The notes below the pieces were generated by a model. That model had not been told where the DNA came from, did no database searches, and saw nothing but the letters and a program-made list of their open reading frames with translations. This document shows, piece after piece, positions 28,966 to 40,183 of a stretch of DNA of 64,000 nucleotides. Position numbers and translations under genes: made by a program. Position 1 is the first letter of the stretch. Each line of letters opens with the position of its first letter. The stretch lies in contig NZ_CP194902.1 in assembly GCF_051027545.1 (NCBI RefSeq), positions 2,418,001-2,482,000 on the forward strand, given 5' to 3'. Origin of the DNA: Methylocaldum sp002005105 (GTDB taxonomy: Bacteria; Pseudomonadota; Gammaproteobacteria; Methylococcales; Methylococcaceae).

Positions 28966-31900
28966 TGGTAATGCAGCTTCACCTTATCGGTTCCGACACG
29001 CTTTTTAAGACGCGCGAGCAGTTCATCGCCGGGATGTACGCGCCATGCTTCCCCGAGCTGAATCGTCGTCTGTGCCGCTTTCCCTCGGTATTCGATATAA
29101 ATCGGACAGCTGCCGCCTCGGAACGGTGCGAGCAGATCGACGAGTTCGTTGACCCACTGGGCTTCCGAAGGGGCGGTGTTCGGGCCCGACGGCGGCCATT
29201 GAATGAAGAGATGTTTGGCGAAGTGCGCGCGCGCCTGCGCCATGGTGAACAGGTGTTCCGCGGTCAGGCGGAGTTGGCCGGCATAGTCGTCGAAACCCAG
29301 ATTGCCTTCGACGACTAGCAGCGCGTCCTTCACCAAATGCTCCCGGTATTTTTCCAAAACCTCCGAAAACACCGCTACTTCCAGCCTTCCGGTTCGGTCA
29401 TCCAGAGTGGCGAAGGCCATGCGCTTGCCGTTCTTGTTCTGCCGGGCGCGAAGCTCCACGACGAGCCCCGCGACTACGGCGCGCACTTCCCGGCGTCCTC
29501 CGGGCCCCCGCTCGTTGTCGAGCGACAATTTTCCGAGACGGCCGGTAACGAAGTGCTGGATTTCGGCCTCGTAAGGGCCGATCGGATGGCCGGTGAGATA
29601 GAGCCCTAGCGTCATTTTCTCGTAAGCCAGGCGCTCGTCTTCCGGCCAAGGTTCGACGGCTGTTGCGACGCGCGGCGTATCCTCGGCCTCTGCCGGGCCC
29701 CCGAGCCCGAACAAGTCGTCCTGTCCGGTTTCGGCCATGGTACCGTGTTGTTCGGCCGCTTTGATCGCGTCCGACAGCTCCGCCATATGGCGTGCGCGAT
29801 TCGAATCGATGGAATCCAGGGTGCCGGAGCGGATCAGCGCTTCGATCACGCGCCGGTTGACCTTGCGCAGATCGACCCGGCGGCAGAAATCGTACAGATC
29901 CTCGAATGGGCCGCCGCGTTTGCGCTCCTCGAGAATATCCCGGATCGCCGTTTCGCCAACTCCTTTGATCGCGCCTAGGCCATACAGGATGGTGCGGTCG
30001 TTGAGCACCGCGAAGCGGTATTCTGAGCGGTTGATGTCCGGCGGCTGGACGGCCAATTTCATTTCCCGGCACTCTTCGATCAGGACCACGACCTTGTCGG
30101 TGTTGTCCATGTCCGAGGACAGCACCGCAGCCATGAAGGCAGCCGGAAAATGGGCCTTGAGCCAGGCGGTCTGGTAGGACACCAGCGCGTAGGCCGCCGA
30201 GTGCGACTTGTTGAAGCCGTAGCCGGCGAACTTCTCCATGAGATCGAAGATGTAGCCGGCGATATTCTCGTCGACCCCTAGCCCGACCGAGCCGGTGACG
30301 AAAATTTCCCGCTGCTTGGCCATTTCCTCGGGTTTTTTCTTACCCATCGCGCGGCGCAGGAGATCGGCGCCGCCCAGAGTGTAACCGGCCATGTCGCGGG
30401 CGATTTGCATCACCTGTTCCTGGTATACGATGACGCCGTTGGTGGGCCTGAGAATCGGCTCTAGGACTGGATGCGGGAATTCCGCCTTGGTTCGGCCGTG
30501 CTTGACGTTGATGTAGTCGTCGACCATGCCTGACTGCAGCGGGCCCGGACGGAACAGCGCCACCAGGGCGATGATGTCCTCGAAGCAGTCCGGTTGCAGG
30601 CGCCGGATCAGGTCCTTCATGCCGCGTGATTCGAGCTGGAAGACGGCGGTTGTCGAACAGCTTTTCAGCAGCTTGTAGGTGTCGGGGTCGTCCAGGGGAA
30701 TTTGGGCGATGTCCACCGGCGGCGCGTCTTTCTCGGCCCGCTGTTTGTTGATGGTTTCCAGCGCCCAGTCGATGATGGTGAGAGTGCGGAGTCCCAGAAA
30801 GTCGAACTTGACCAGACCCACCGCTTCCACGTCGTCCTTGTCGAACTGGGTCACCAGGTTTTCGCCGCCCGGTTCGCAGTACAGCGGGGAAAAATCGATC
30901 AGCTGGGACGGTGCGATGACGACGCCGCCCGCGTGCTTGCCGGCGTTGCGGGTAATGCCTTCGAGCGACTTGGCGAGGTCGATCAGCGTTCGGACTTCCT
31001 CGTCGCTCTCGTACAGCTTTCTGAGGTCTTCGCTGTCGGTGAGGGCCTTGTCCAGGGTGATGCCCAGTTCGAACGGAATCAGCTTGGCGATCTTGTCCAC
31101 GAAACCGTAGGAATGGCCCAGCACCCGGCCCACGTCGCGTACCACGGCCTTGGCCGCCATGCTGCCGTAGGTGATGATCTGGGACACCCGGTCGCGCCCG
31201 TATTTCCGGGCTACGTAATCGATCACCTCGTCGCGGCGCTCCATGCAGAAATCCACGTCGAAGTCGGGCATGGACACGCGCTCGGGGTTAAGAAAGCGCT
31301 CGAACAGCAGTTCGAATTCGATGGGGTCGAGGTCGGTGATCTTGAGGGCGTAGGCCACCAGCGAGCCCGCGCCGGAACCGCGTCCGGGCCCCACCGGAAT
31401 GCCGTTTTTCTTGGCCCACTGGATGAAATCGGCCACGATCAGGAAGTAGCCCGGGAAATCCATCTGGTTGATCACCGAGATTTCCAGCTCCAGCCGCTCC
31501 TCGTAGCGCGTTCGCCGTTCTTCCAAAGTCCCTTTTCCGGTGGGCGGACGAACCGCCAGACGCTCCTTCAATCCTTTGCGCGATTCCTCGGCGAAGAACT
31601 CCGCCGTGCTCATGCCCTCGGGTACAGGGAATTGCGGCAGAAAGTTCTTGCCCAGAGTGAGTTCGAGATTGCAGCGCTTGGCGATCTCGACCGTATTTTC
31701 CAGGGCTTCGGGGATATCGGCGAACAACTGCGCCATTTCCTCGGGACTGCGGAGATATTGCTGCTCGGTGTAATCGCGCGGGCGGCGCGGATCGTCCAAT
31801 ACCCGGCCCTGATGGATGCAGACCCGGGCTTCGTGAGCCTCGAATTCCGACGGGCTGATGAAACGTACGTCGTTGGTGGCGACCACCGGGACGTCGAGCT

Positions 31901-32480
31901 CGATCGCGAGGCTCACGGCACCCTCGATGTATTCCTCCTCGTCCGGACGTCCGGTGCGTTGCAGCTCCAGATAAAAGCGCCGGTCGAAAATTCCGAGCCA
32001 GCGTTCGAGCAGGCGTTTCGCTTCGCTTACGTTGCCCATCAGCAAAGCCTGTCCGATATCGCCTCGGCGGGCGCCGGAGAGCGCCAAGAGTCCCTCGTTT
32101 TTTTCTTCCAGCCACTCGGGCATCAGCAAGGGCACGCCTTGATGCTGATTTTCCCGATAGCTGCGGGAAATCAATTCGGTGAGGGTGCGGTATCCCGCGG
32201 TATTCTGCACGTACAGCGTCAAAGCATGCGGAGAGGCCGGGTCGGCTTCGTTGTATAGCTGCACATCGGCTCCGGCAATGGGCTTAACCCCTTCGGCCAA
32301 GGCCGCTTTATAGAACTTGACCAGGGCGAACAGATTGGACTGGTCGGTCACGGCCACCGCCGGCATGCCCAGCGCCGCCGTGCGCTTGACCAGGGCTTTC
32401 ACGTCGACCAGTCCGTCGACCAGTGAGTATTCCGTGTGGACGCGCAGGTGAATGAAACGGGGATCGAGCGCTTCGGTCAT
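28962..32480 (-). CDS. dnaE: DNA polymerase III alpha subunit DnaE
   Basis: The ATG at 32480 gives 1172 residues beginning MTEALDPRFIHLRVHTEYSL, the family start; a GTG at 32528 would add 16. The N-terminal PHP domain (HLRVHTEYSLVDG) is followed by the family-C polymerase core with PDFDVDFCMERR carrying two catalytic Asp and a third in the GPGRGSGAGSLV..DLDPI region, then HhH and OB domains, and a C-terminal tau-binding part. Replicative polymerase. The gene order with tolC directly after it, overlapping by 4 bases, is notable. Confidence 0.97.
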   Translation of the reverse strand: MTEALDPRFIHLRVHTEYSLVDGLVDVKALVKRTAALGMPAVAVTDQSNLFALVKFYKAALAEGVKPIAGADVQLYNEADPASPHALTLYVQNTAGYRTLTELISRSYRENQHQGVPLLMPEWLEEKNEGLLALSGARRGDIGQALLMGNVSEAKRLLERWLGIFDRRFYLELQRTGRPDEEEYIEGAVSLAIELDVPVVATNDVRFISPSEFEAHEARVCIHQGRVLDDPRRPRDYTEQQYLRSPEEMAQLFADIPEALENTVEIAKRCNLELTLGKNFLPQFPVPEGMSTAEFFAEESRKGLKERLAVRPPTGKGTLEERRTRYEERLELEISVINQMDFPGYFLIVADFIQWAKKNGIPVGPGRGSGAGSLVAYALKITDLDPIEFELLFERFLNPERVSMPDFDVDFCMERRDEVIDYVARKYGRDRVSQIITYGSMAAKAVVRDVGRVLGHSYGFVDKIAKLIPFELGITLDKALTDSEDLRKLYESDEEVRTLIDLAKSLEGITRNAGKHAGGVVIAPSQLIDFSPLYCEPGGENLVTQFDKDDVEAVGLVKFDFLGLRTLTIIDWALETINKQRAEKDAPPVDIAQIPLDDPDTYKLLKSCSTTAVFQLESRGMKDLIRRLQPDCFEDIIALVALFRPGPLQSGMVDDYINVKHGRTKAEFPHPVLEPILRPTNGVIVYQEQVMQIARDMAGYTLGGADLLRRAMGKKKPEEMAKQREIFVTGSVGLGVDENIAGYIFDLMEKFAGYGFNKSHSAAYALVSYQTAWLKAHFPAAFMAAVLSSDMDNTDKVVVLIEECREMKLAVQPPDINRSEYRFAVLNDRTILYGLGAIKGVGETAIRDILEERKRGGPFEDLYDFCRRVDLRKVNRRVIEALIRSGTLDSIDSNRARHMAELSDAIKAAEQHGTMAETGQDDLFGLGGPAEAEDTPRVATAVEPWPEDERLAYEKMTLGLYLTGHPIGPYEAEIQHFVTGRLGKLSLDNERGPGGRREVRAVVAGLVVELRARQNKNGKRMAFATLDDRTGRLEVAVFSEVLEKYREHLVKDALLVVEGNLGFDDYAGQLRLTAEHLFTMAQARAHFAKHLFIQWPPSGPNTAPSEAQWVNELVDLLAPFRGGSCPIYIEYRGKAAQTTIQLGEAWRVHPGDELLARLKKRVGTDKVKLHYQ

Positions 32481-32819
32481 GAAGTTCGGGTAGCTTGCAG
32501 GTTTGTCTAAAAGATCGTTTTCCGTCACTTGTTGCGGTGCGTGATCGGCATTCTCCTAGTTTTCGTGAGAATGTACGTTCTAGGCTCGAACGTGTTCTCG
32601 CCAATCAGGCGCATCCGAACTGCTGCGTTGTCATTTTATTCGCACGTGTGTCGACCATTCGTTCATCAGACGATCTTCCATCGTATGGTAAACATCGGCG
32701 TCAAAGTCGGCTCGATTTGGCTTCGCGGCCACTGGACCGGATTCGAACTTTGCGGAACCGCAGTAATTCAGGCGTGAGAAACGGTTCAGGCATGTTTGCC
32801 AACGCCGAGGATAGGTAAT
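32481..32819. other. Intergenic region upstream of dnaE and downstream of rfbD
   Basis: About 340 bp. A 107-codon plus-strand frame is present but resembles no family and has no clear ribosome binding site. The stretch probably holds the dnaE promoter (minus strand); I cannot place it with confidence. Confidence 0.4.
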
Positions 32820-33740
32820 TCAATCCTTTGTTCGGTATGCAAATTCATCCAGGCAAAAACGGAGAGCCTGGTCCCAATCGGGTAAGCCCAGACCGAATTC
32901 CTCGAAGAGCCTTTTATTGGAAAGCACGGAATATTTCGGACGCCGTGCGGGAGTGGGGTATTCGGAGCTCGGGATTGGTTCGAGCCTGGCGGCGGATTCC
33001 GGCAACAATCCCTTTTCGAGGGAGTAGTCGCGTATATTGCAGGCGAAGCCGTGCCAACTCGTCTGTCCGTCGCAGCTCAGATGATAAATTCCTTGCCGAT
33101 CGCCCGGCTCGAACCGTCCGTTCGCGGTGGACTTGGCAAGCATCAAGGCGGTGGCCTCGGCGATGAGACGGCTCCAGGTAGGAGCGCCGTACTGATCGTC
33201 CACGACGCGGACGAGTTCGCGTTCCCGCATCAGTCTCAGCATCGTGAGCAGAAAGTTCTGGCCGCGCCGTCCGTAAACCCAGGCAGTGCGCAGGATGAAG
33301 TGAGGCACGCCGACCTGGCGGATGGCCTCTTCGCCGGCCAGTTTGCTTCGGCCGTAGGCATTTTGCGGGCCCACCGGATCGTCCTCGCGATAGGGCGCAT
33401 CGTCGTCGCCGTCGCCCGGGAAAACATAGTCGGTGGAATAATGGATCAGGCCGGCGCCGACGTTCAGCGCTTCCTCCGCCAGGATGCCCGGCGCCAAGGC
33501 ATTGACCCGGAAGGCGAGATCGTTTTCCTGTTCCGCTTTGTCCACGGCGGTGTAGGCACCCGCATTGACGATCAAGCCGGGCCGGATTTGCCGCACCGAC
33601 GCGCGGATGGAATCGGGATCGGTCAAGTCCAAAGCCGGAGTCGACCGGCGATCCAGCGCTATCGTTTCTCCCAGGCAGGCGAGACTCCGGCGTAGCTCCC
33701 ACGCCACCTGTCCTTCACGTCCGATCAGGAGAATCTTCAT
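32820..33740 (-). CDS. rfbD: dTDP-4-dehydrorhamnose reductase RfbD
   Basis: A 306-residue SDR enzyme. The ATG at 33740 overlaps the rfbC stop by 4 bases and gives the start [16 protein letters not shown], whose GxxGQVA is the NADPH Rossmann loop. NAGAYTAVDKAE is the family signature, and the catalytic YGRSKLAGE (Tyr-x3-Lys) lies near residue 128. It reduces dTDP-4-keto-L-rhamnose, the last step of dTDP-L-rhamnose synthesis. Last gene of the long minus-strand operon. Confidence 0.94.
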   Translation of the reverse strand: MKILLIGREGQVAWELRRSLACLGETIALDRRSTPALDLTDPDSIRASVRQIRPGLIVNAGAYTAVDKAEQENDLAFRVNALAPGILAEEALNVGAGLIHYSTDYVFPGDGDDDAPYREDDPVGPQNAYGRSKLAGEEAIRQVGVPHFILRTAWVYGRRGQNFLLTMLRLMRERELVRVVDDQYGAPTWSRLIAEATALMLAKSTANGRFEPGDRQGIYHLSCDGQTSWHGFACNIRDYSLEKGLLPESAARLEPIPSSEYPTPARRPKYSVLSNKRLFEEFGLGLPDWDQALRFCLDEFAYRTKD

Positions 33741-34294
33741 GCTTGCCAGACGGGGAGCAGCTCGCGGGGAAAATCCTTCAAATTCCGGGCGGATTGGTCC
33801 TTCGCCGACAAAACGGGATTGTCGATCGGCCAAGTGATGCCCAGATCCGGATCGTCCCAGCGGAGGCTGTATTCCGCGCTCGGATTATAAAAATCGGTGC
33901 ACTTGTAGGAAAAAAGCGCAGTCTCGCTCAGCACGCAGAACCCATGGGCGAAACCTTCCGGCACATAAAGCTGATGGTGGTTTTCTTCCGAAAGGAGCGC
34001 ACCGAACCACTGGCCGAAAGTCGGCGAGCCGGTGCGGATGTCGACCGCCACGTCGAATACCTCGCCTTGCAAGGCCTGCACGAGCTTGCCCTGCGGGGTG
34101 GGATTCTGGAAGTGCAGACCGCGCAGAATGCCTTTGCGCGACAGCGATACGTTGTCTTGAACGAACTCCCGGTCCAAACCGGCGTCCCGATAGCGCCGCC
34201 GATTCCAGGTTTCCAGAAAGAAGCCGCGGGCATCGCCGAAGACGTCGGGCTTGATCAGCAACACGCCCGGCAATGGAGTGGATTCTATATTCAT
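33737..34294 (-). CDS. rfbC: dTDP-4-dehydrorhamnose 3,5-epimerase RfbC
   Basis: A 185-residue cupin-fold epimerase. The ATG at 34294 overlaps the rfbA stop by 4 bases. [19 protein letters not shown] (read with V for F at the first position) contains the catalytic His region, [20 protein letters not shown] follows, and [20 protein letters not shown] with the catalytic Asp/Tyr region is intact. Epimerises C3 and C5 of the keto sugar. Complete. Confidence 0.95.
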   Translation of the reverse strand: MNIESTPLPGVLLIKPDVFGDARGFFLETWNRRRYRDAGLDREFVQDNVSLSRKGILRGLHFQNPTPQGKLVQALQGEVFDVAVDIRTGSPTFGQWFGALLSEENHHQLYVPEGFAHGFCVLSETALFSYKCTDFYNPSAEYSLRWDDPDLGITWPIDNPVLSAKDQSARNLKDFPRELLPVWQA

Positions 34295-35184
34295 GCGGGG
34301 CGGCCCAGTTCTAGAAGTCTGATCAGGTATTCTCCATAGCCGCTCTTGTTCAGCTTCATGGCGTGCTTTTCCAGATCGCCGCCGCTGATCCAGCCCTGGC
34401 TCCAGGCAATTTCCTCCGGGCAGCAGATTTTCAGGCCTTGGCGTTCTTCTATGGTTTGAATGAAATTGGAAGCTTGCAGCAGCGAGTCGTGCGTTCCGGT
34501 GTCGAGCCACGCCACGCCGCGGCCGAGTTTTTCGACCTGAAGCCGTCCTTGCTCCAGATACAGGTTGTTGATGTCGGTGATTTCGAGCTCGCCGCGGGCC
34601 GAGGGTTTCAGGTCGGCCGCCATGTCGACCACCTGGTTGTCGTAAAAGTAAAGACCGGTGATGGCGTAATTGGATTTGGGGCGCTTGGGTTTTTCCACGA
34701 GATTCACCACGCGGCCACTCTCATCGAACTCTGCGACGCCGTAGCGTTCGGGGTCCTTGACCCAATAACCGAAAACCGTAGCACCGGTTTCGCGGGCAAC
34801 CGCTTTTTCCAGATAAGTCTGGAGGCCATGGCCGTAGAAAATGTTGTCGCCCAGGATCAGGCAGGAACGATCCTTGCCGACAAACTCCCGTCCGATGATG
34901 AAGGCTTGGGCGAGTCCTTCGGGTTTCGGCTGCACGGCATAACGGATAGACATGCCCCATTGCTCGCCGTCGCCCAATAGACTTTGGAATAAAGGCGCGT
35001 CCTGGGGAGTAGTGATGATCAGTATGTCCCGTATGCCCGCCAGCATTTGCACCGACAGGGGATAATAGATCATCGGTTTGTCGTAAACCGGCAGTAGCTG
35101 TTTGCTGACGACATAGGTCAACGGATGCAGGCGAGTGCCCGAGCCCCCGGCCAGAATAATCCCCTTCAAGTTATCGGACTTCAA
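34291..35184 (-). CDS. rfbA: Glucose-1-phosphate thymidylyltransferase RfbA
   Basis: A TTG at 35184 preceded by AAGGGGGGAA gives 297 residues, the family length; no ATG is available at the N-terminus. [17 protein letters not shown] is the nucleotide-binding signature and [19 protein letters not shown] follows, with [11 protein letters not shown] carrying the metal Asp. It makes dTDP-glucose from dTTP and glucose-1-phosphate, with feedback by dTDP-rhamnose known in the family. It overlaps rfbC and follows rfbB by 50 bases. Confidence 0.95.
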   Translation of the reverse strand: MKSDNLKGIILAGGSGTRLHPLTYVVSKQLLPVYDKPMIYYPLSVQMLAGIRDILIITTPQDAPLFQSLLGDGEQWGMSIRYAVQPKPEGLAQAFIIGREFVGKDRSCLILGDNIFYGHGLQTYLEKAVARETGATVFGYWVKDPERYGVAEFDESGRVVNLVEKPKRPKSNYAITGLYFYDNQVVDMAADLKPSARGELEITDINNLYLEQGRLQVEKLGRGVAWLDTGTHDSLLQASNFIQTIEERQGLKICCPEEIAWSQGWISGGDLEKHAMKLNKSGYGEYLIRLLELGRPA

Positions 35185-35234
35185 AGATATTCCCCCCTTG
35201 CATGCTGTTTGTTGTCGCCGGCAGACCGCTGCAC

Positions 35235-36305
35235 TCAGGACTTTTCGATTCCCAGGCGTTCTCCCCGGTAACTGCCGTCCATGACCCGCTGGCACCAGTT
35301 CTGGTTTTCCAGATACCACTCCACGGTCTTGCGGAGTCCGGTCTCGAAGGTTTCGGCCGGTTCCCATCCCAGATCCCGGCGTATCTTGCCGGCATCGATC
35401 GCGTAGCGGAGATCGTGGCCGGGGCGGTCCGTAACGAAAGTGATCAGTTCGCGGTGCGGACGGTATTTGGAATTAGGCAACAATTCATCGAGCAAGCTGC
35501 AGATGGTCTCGACGACTTCCAGGTTGGTTTTTTCGTTGTTGCCGCCGATATTGTAGACCTCGCCCGCTTTGCCATCCTCAAGGACTCGTTCGACGGCCCG
35601 GCAATGGTCCTCGACGTAAAGCCAGTCGCGCACGTTGGCACCGGTCCCGTAGACCGGCAGCGGCTTGCCGTTCATGGCATTGTGGATCATCAGCGGAATC
35701 AGCTTTTCCGGGAATTGGTATGGTCCGTAGTTGTTGGAGCAGTTGGTGGTTAGAGTCGGCATTCCATAAGTGTGGAAGTAGGCTCTGACCAGATGGTCCG
35801 ACGAGGCCTTCGAAGCCGAGTAGGGCGAGTTTGGTCGGTAAGGGTTTTCCTCGGTGAAGAACCCCTCGGATCCCAGCGTTCCGTAGACCTCGTCGGTGGA
35901 GACGTGGAGGAAGCGAAACGCTTTGTGCGCCTTGGGAGAAAGCGACCGCCAATAACGGCGCGCCGCTTCCAGCAATTGGAATGTGCCGAGAATATTGGTC
36001 TGAATAAAAGGTTCCGGCGAGTCGATCGAGCGGTCCACGTGGCTTTCCGCGGCGAAATTGACGATGGCGTCCGGCTGATAGCGTTCCAGTAGATAATCCA
36101 CCAGGCTGCGGTCGCCGATGGAGCCCAAGACAAAGACGTGGGCAGGGTTGTCCTTGATGCTTTCCAGCGTATCCAGATTGCCCGCATAGGTCAGGGCATC
36201 CAGGTTGACGACTTGAAGATTCGCCCGGCGCATTTGGCGAAGCACGAAATTTCCCCCGATGAATCCGGCACCTCCGGTTACCAATATTGTTTTCGATTGT
36301 GTCAT
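35235..36305 (-). CDS. rfbB: dTDP-glucose 4,6-dehydratase RfbB
   Basis: A 356-residue extended [18 protein letters not shown] is the NAD+ site, [20 protein letters not shown] is the family block, and [12 protein letters not shown] plus the [10 protein letters not shown] catalytic Tyr-x3-Lys are present. Dehydrates dTDP-glucose to the 4-keto-6-deoxy sugar. Its ATG overlaps the stop of the ABC permease gene by 4 bases, which ties rhamnose synthesis to the upstream transporter genes. Confidence 0.96.
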   Translation of the reverse strand: MTQSKTILVTGGAGFIGGNFVLRQMRRANLQVVNLDALTYAGNLDTLESIKDNPAHVFVLGSIGDRSLVDYLLERYQPDAIVNFAAESHVDRSIDSPEPFIQTNILGTFQLLEAARRYWRSLSPKAHKAFRFLHVSTDEVYGTLGSEGFFTEENPYRPNSPYSASKASSDHLVRAYFHTYGMPTLTTNCSNNYGPYQFPEKLIPLMIHNAMNGKPLPVYGTGANVRDWLYVEDHCRAVERVLEDGKAGEVYNIGGNNEKTNLEVVETICSLLDELLPNSKYRPHRELITFVTDRPGHDLRYAIDAGKIRRDLGWEPAETFETGLRKTVEWYLENQNWCQRVMDGSYRGERLGIEKS

Positions 36306-37107
36306 GCGGCTGGTCCACCCTTACGTTGCATCATTCCTCGTGAGGGATTGTATCCGATGATGGCGATGATCAGAAAAACAATCAGCGCCACGGATGTGTA
36401 GATACAAGCGTAAAGATTGAACTGACCGTAGAGCGCGAAACGGATGAGTTCCACGGCTTGGGAGAATGGGTTGTACGAGGCGAGAGTGTAGAGGAGTTCG
36501 CTGGATTCCTGGATTTTCCACAGCGGATAGAGCGCGGTGGACAGGAAGAACATCGGAAAAATCACGAAGTTCATGACGCCGGCGAAATTCTCAAGCTGCT
36601 TGACGAAAGAAGACAGCAGCAGGCCGAGCGCGCCCAGCATCAAACCGGAGAGGACCAGCGCCGGCAACACGCTCAGATAGCCTTCCAAGGGAGCTTGGAT
36701 GTCGTAAAACCAGGCGATGAGGAGAAAGGTGTACGCCTGCAATACCGCGACCAGAACGCCGGCCAGGAGCTTGTCTATCAGCAAATACCAGCGGGGCAAG
36801 GGACACACCAAGAGGGTTTTCATGCTGCCCATCTCGCGGTCGTAAACCATGGAGAGAGAACTCTGCATGCCGTTGAACAGCAGAATCATCCCGAGCAGTC
36901 CCGGCGTGATGTAGACCTCGTACAGAATATACGTTTCATAGGGCGGAATGATCGCGACGCCCAAAGTCGAGCGGAAACCGGCAGCGAAGATGAACAGCCA
37001 GACCAGGGGGCGCACCAGGGCCGAGACGAAGCGTTCGCGCTGGTGCACGAAGCGCAGCAGTTCCCGCGCCATGATGCCGCGCAAGGCGCGGAGGTAGTGC
37101 ATGAGCC

Positions 37108-37111
<4 letters not shown>
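36302..37111 (-). CDS. ABC-2 type permease of the PQQ-dependent alcohol system type
   Basis: A 269-residue protein with six hydrophobic segments and the ABC-2 pattern ([20 protein letters not shown], then [20 protein letters not shown], the conserved coupling region). It overlaps the ATPase gene upstream by 4 bases and rfbB downstream by 4. With the next three genes it matches the composition of the ABC set reported with PQQ-dependent alcohol dehydrogenases; substrate and direction are unknown. A polysaccharide or efflux role is an alternative, given the rfb genes. Confidence 0.8.
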
Positions 37112-37851
<740 letters not shown>

Positions 37852-37854
37852 GGT

Positions 37855-38820
37855 TCAAGGTTTAACGACGAGCCCCCATGGGTAATGGCCCACGGCGACG
37901 GACTTCAGAACCTTGTGCTGTTTGAGATCAATGATCGAAATGTCGTTGCTCACGCCGTTGGTGGTATAGAGCCGGGATTGATCCGGCGAAAATTCGAGGT
38001 TCCAAACCCGCTGACCGACCAGGAGATAGTCGACGACTTCCAGCTTTTGCGCGTCGATGACGGCGACCCGGTTCGCCGGCCCCAAGGCCACGTACCCGTA
38101 ACGTCGATCCTTATCGATACGAATGCCGACCGGCTGGATTTTCTCCTGAGTGACGCCGGGAATCTTGAAGCCGATCTTTTTGACCGGCTGTTTGGTGTCG
38201 ACATCGAATACGGTCAAGGTGCCGGCAATTTCCGAAGTGACCCAGAGCTGCCGGCTGTCGTCGGTGAATGCGCAGGCGCGTGGACGCGGATCGACCAGCG
38301 TGTTGTCCACGATGTCGAGACTACTGCGGTCGATCCAGTGGGCCATATTGGTGGTTTCGCTGGTGCTGACCACCCATTTCCCGTCCGGGCTGACCGCGAT
38401 GCCTTCCGGTTCAACCCCGACCGGAACGGTTTTGACGGCCTTCTTGGAGGCGATCTCGATCACGGTCACCTGATTGTCGTCTTCGTTGGAGACGTACAGG
38501 AACCGGCCTTCGGGGTCCCTCGCGAAAGTTTCCGGATCTTCCCCCGAAGGCAGTTTGCCGACCACTTTCAAGCTTTCCGTATCGATGACCTGAATGGTGT
38601 TATCGTCGCTGGCCGCGACGTAGAGCTGGCGTTGATCCTTGCTCAGCACGATGCCCCGGGGGCGTTTCCCGATCTTGACGGTTTTTATGAGTTTCCCTTG
38701 CGCGGCATCGACCACGGCCAGAGCATTGTCTTTTTCCAAGGTGACGAAGACCGTTTCGCCGAAAGCGGAGCTCGAGGCCATTCCTCCCAGCAAAAGGGCC
38801 GACATCATCAGTTTTTTCAT
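37855..38820 (-). CDS. Secreted YVTN-type beta-propeller, PQQ-system associated
   Basis: The ATG at 38820 with GAGGAAAC upstream gives 321 residues: a signal peptide (MKKLMMSALLLGGMASSSAFG), then about seven propeller blades with repeats such as VLSKDQRQLYVAASDDNTIQ and AVSPDGKWVVSTSE. It resembles the propeller protein (TIGR03866-like) encoded with PQQ-dependent catabolism ABC transporters. Periplasmic binding or scaffolding role presumed. Middle of the operon. Confidence 0.85.
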   Translation of the reverse strand: MKKLMMSALLLGGMASSSAFGETVFVTLEKDNALAVVDAAQGKLIKTVKIGKRPRGIVLSKDQRQLYVAASDDNTIQVIDTESLKVVGKLPSGEDPETFARDPEGRFLYVSNEDDNQVTVIEIASKKAVKTVPVGVEPEGIAVSPDGKWVVSTSETTNMAHWIDRSSLDIVDNTLVDPRPRACAFTDDSRQLWVTSEIAGTLTVFDVDTKQPVKKIGFKIPGVTQEKIQPVGIRIDKDRRYGYVALGPANRVAVIDAQKLEVVDYLLVGQRVWNLEFSPDQSRLYTTNGVSNDISIIDLKQHKVLKSVAVGHYPWGLVVKP

Positions 38821-38860
38821 CGATTGTTTCCTCTGGTAAGACTGGGATTTATTGCGCGGC

Positions 38861-40090
38861 TTAGAAGCGGCACTTCGACTCGGGTTCATCGTAACCCAGG
38901 GTATCCAATTCGTTCTTGGGATGGAGAAAGCCTTCCACCGGAGCGACGGCTACCATCGACCGTTCGGAAGCGATCAGCACCGGTTGCCGCAATTGGCCGT
39001 TCCAGCGTCGGAACGACAAGGGCACGCCCTTGAATCCGGCCAGGGCGAATTCTTCTCCGAGCATAAAGGTTTTCACCTTGTCGAAATCGACCGATTTGGT
39101 GCGCGTGGCCGATTCACCGATGGCCCGAACCGCCAGCCAGGCACCGTAATCTTCCTCGGTCATCCAGCGGCCGGCTTGATCGCGGAAACGGTTCTGCAAT
39201 TGCAGCGCGCCCCATGCCTCGTGCGTCCGGTGCCAAGCGGTCGCCACCAGCCCTTGAGTGCCGGCGACGGGGCGAGGCTGCCAGGTGCGATAAGGAAGAA
39301 AATCACCGAATAAACCCGATTCGTCGGCGACGATGAGAATGTCATATTCGACGCCCTGGGTGAAAACCGGTACCTCGGATTCCGGCGTGCGGCGTTCGTC
39401 GAAGCTGTGTTGCCAGGTCCTTTCCGCAACGATTTTCGCTCCGAAACGCTTGGCAGCGCGTTTAACCGCTTCGGCGTAAAGCTTGTCGCCGTCGTTGGGT
39501 CCGGCAGCCAGGAACCACTTGTTCCAGCGCTTCTTCGTCAGGTATTGCCCCAAGGCATCGGCGCGCATCGCTCGGCTGGGCAAAAGGTGGAGTACGTTGG
39601 GGCGGCAGGCTTCGCCGCGGAATTCATCGTCCCGGGTGGCGATATCGTATAGCAAAACATTTTTCGATTCGGGCAAAGCCGCCAGTTCGCGGATCTTTGT
39701 GGACTCCAGGTTGAGGAGGATGTGTCTATGGCCGTCTGCCAGCAGGGCTTTGAATGCCGCGGCAACATCGCCGTCCGGCGGCACGATGCTTTCACGCAAG
39801 CTGAAATTCTGGCGGGTGAAGCGGCCGGTGGTATTGTTGTCCTGAATGCCGAGACGTGCGCCCTGTACCCCTCGGTCGGTGACCGCCTGCTCGAAAAAAG
39901 GCAGGACCGGCGGGCTTTGAGGGTCCTGCGCGAGATAAGCGATGGGCAGTTGATCGAGCTTCGCTTCGGCGCTTGCCTTGGGTTGGGATTTCGGCGCCGG
40001 CGCCGTTTTCTTGGCTCCGTAGGCCGGCGTGAAGGCCGCCAGAAGGAAGCTGAGAAAAATAAGCGGTAGTGTTTTTGAAATTGAAAGCAT
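38861..40090 (-). CDS. Periplasmic substrate-binding protein, PQQ-alcohol ABC system
   Basis: A 409-residue protein with a signal peptide (MLSISKTLPLIFLSFLLAAF) and a Lys/Pro/Ala linker before the binding fold, which has the two-lobe Leu-Ile-Val-binding type pattern (IAYLAQDPQSPPVLPFFEQA, then ARLGIQDNNTTGRF). The C-terminus DTLGYDEPESKCRF is a strong family mark of the TIGR03863-like protein. First gene of the operon that continues through the propeller, ATPase, permease and rfb genes. Ligand unknown. Confidence 0.85.
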   Translation of the reverse strand: MLSISKTLPLIFLSFLLAAFTPAYGAKKTAPAPKSQPKASAEAKLDQLPIAYLAQDPQSPPVLPFFEQAVTDRGVQGARLGIQDNNTTGRFTRQNFSLRESIVPPDGDVAAAFKALLADGHRHILLNLESTKIRELAALPESKNVLLYDIATRDDEFRGEACRPNVLHLLPSRAMRADALGQYLTKKRWNKWFLAAGPNDGDKLYAEAVKRAAKRFGAKIVAERTWQHSFDERRTPESEVPVFTQGVEYDILIVADESGLFGDFLPYRTWQPRPVAGTQGLVATAWHRTHEAWGALQLQNRFRDQAGRWMTEEDYGAWLAVRAIGESATRTKSVDFDKVKTFMLGEEFALAGFKGVPLSFRRWNGQLRQPVLIASERSMVAVAPVEGFLHPKNELDTLGYDEPESKCRF

Positions 40091-40183
40091 GATTCCGCAC
40101 CGTTCGACCGTGGGAATTATAACGAAACCGGCTGTGGCCCGGAAAAACGCCAGACCCGATGTCCGTGCGGTCCGGCGTCGGGG

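Noticed and set aside
32495..32818. Plus-strand 107-codon frame upstream of dnaE
   Set aside because: Arg/Ser-rich random-looking translation, no ribosome binding site and no family resemblance.
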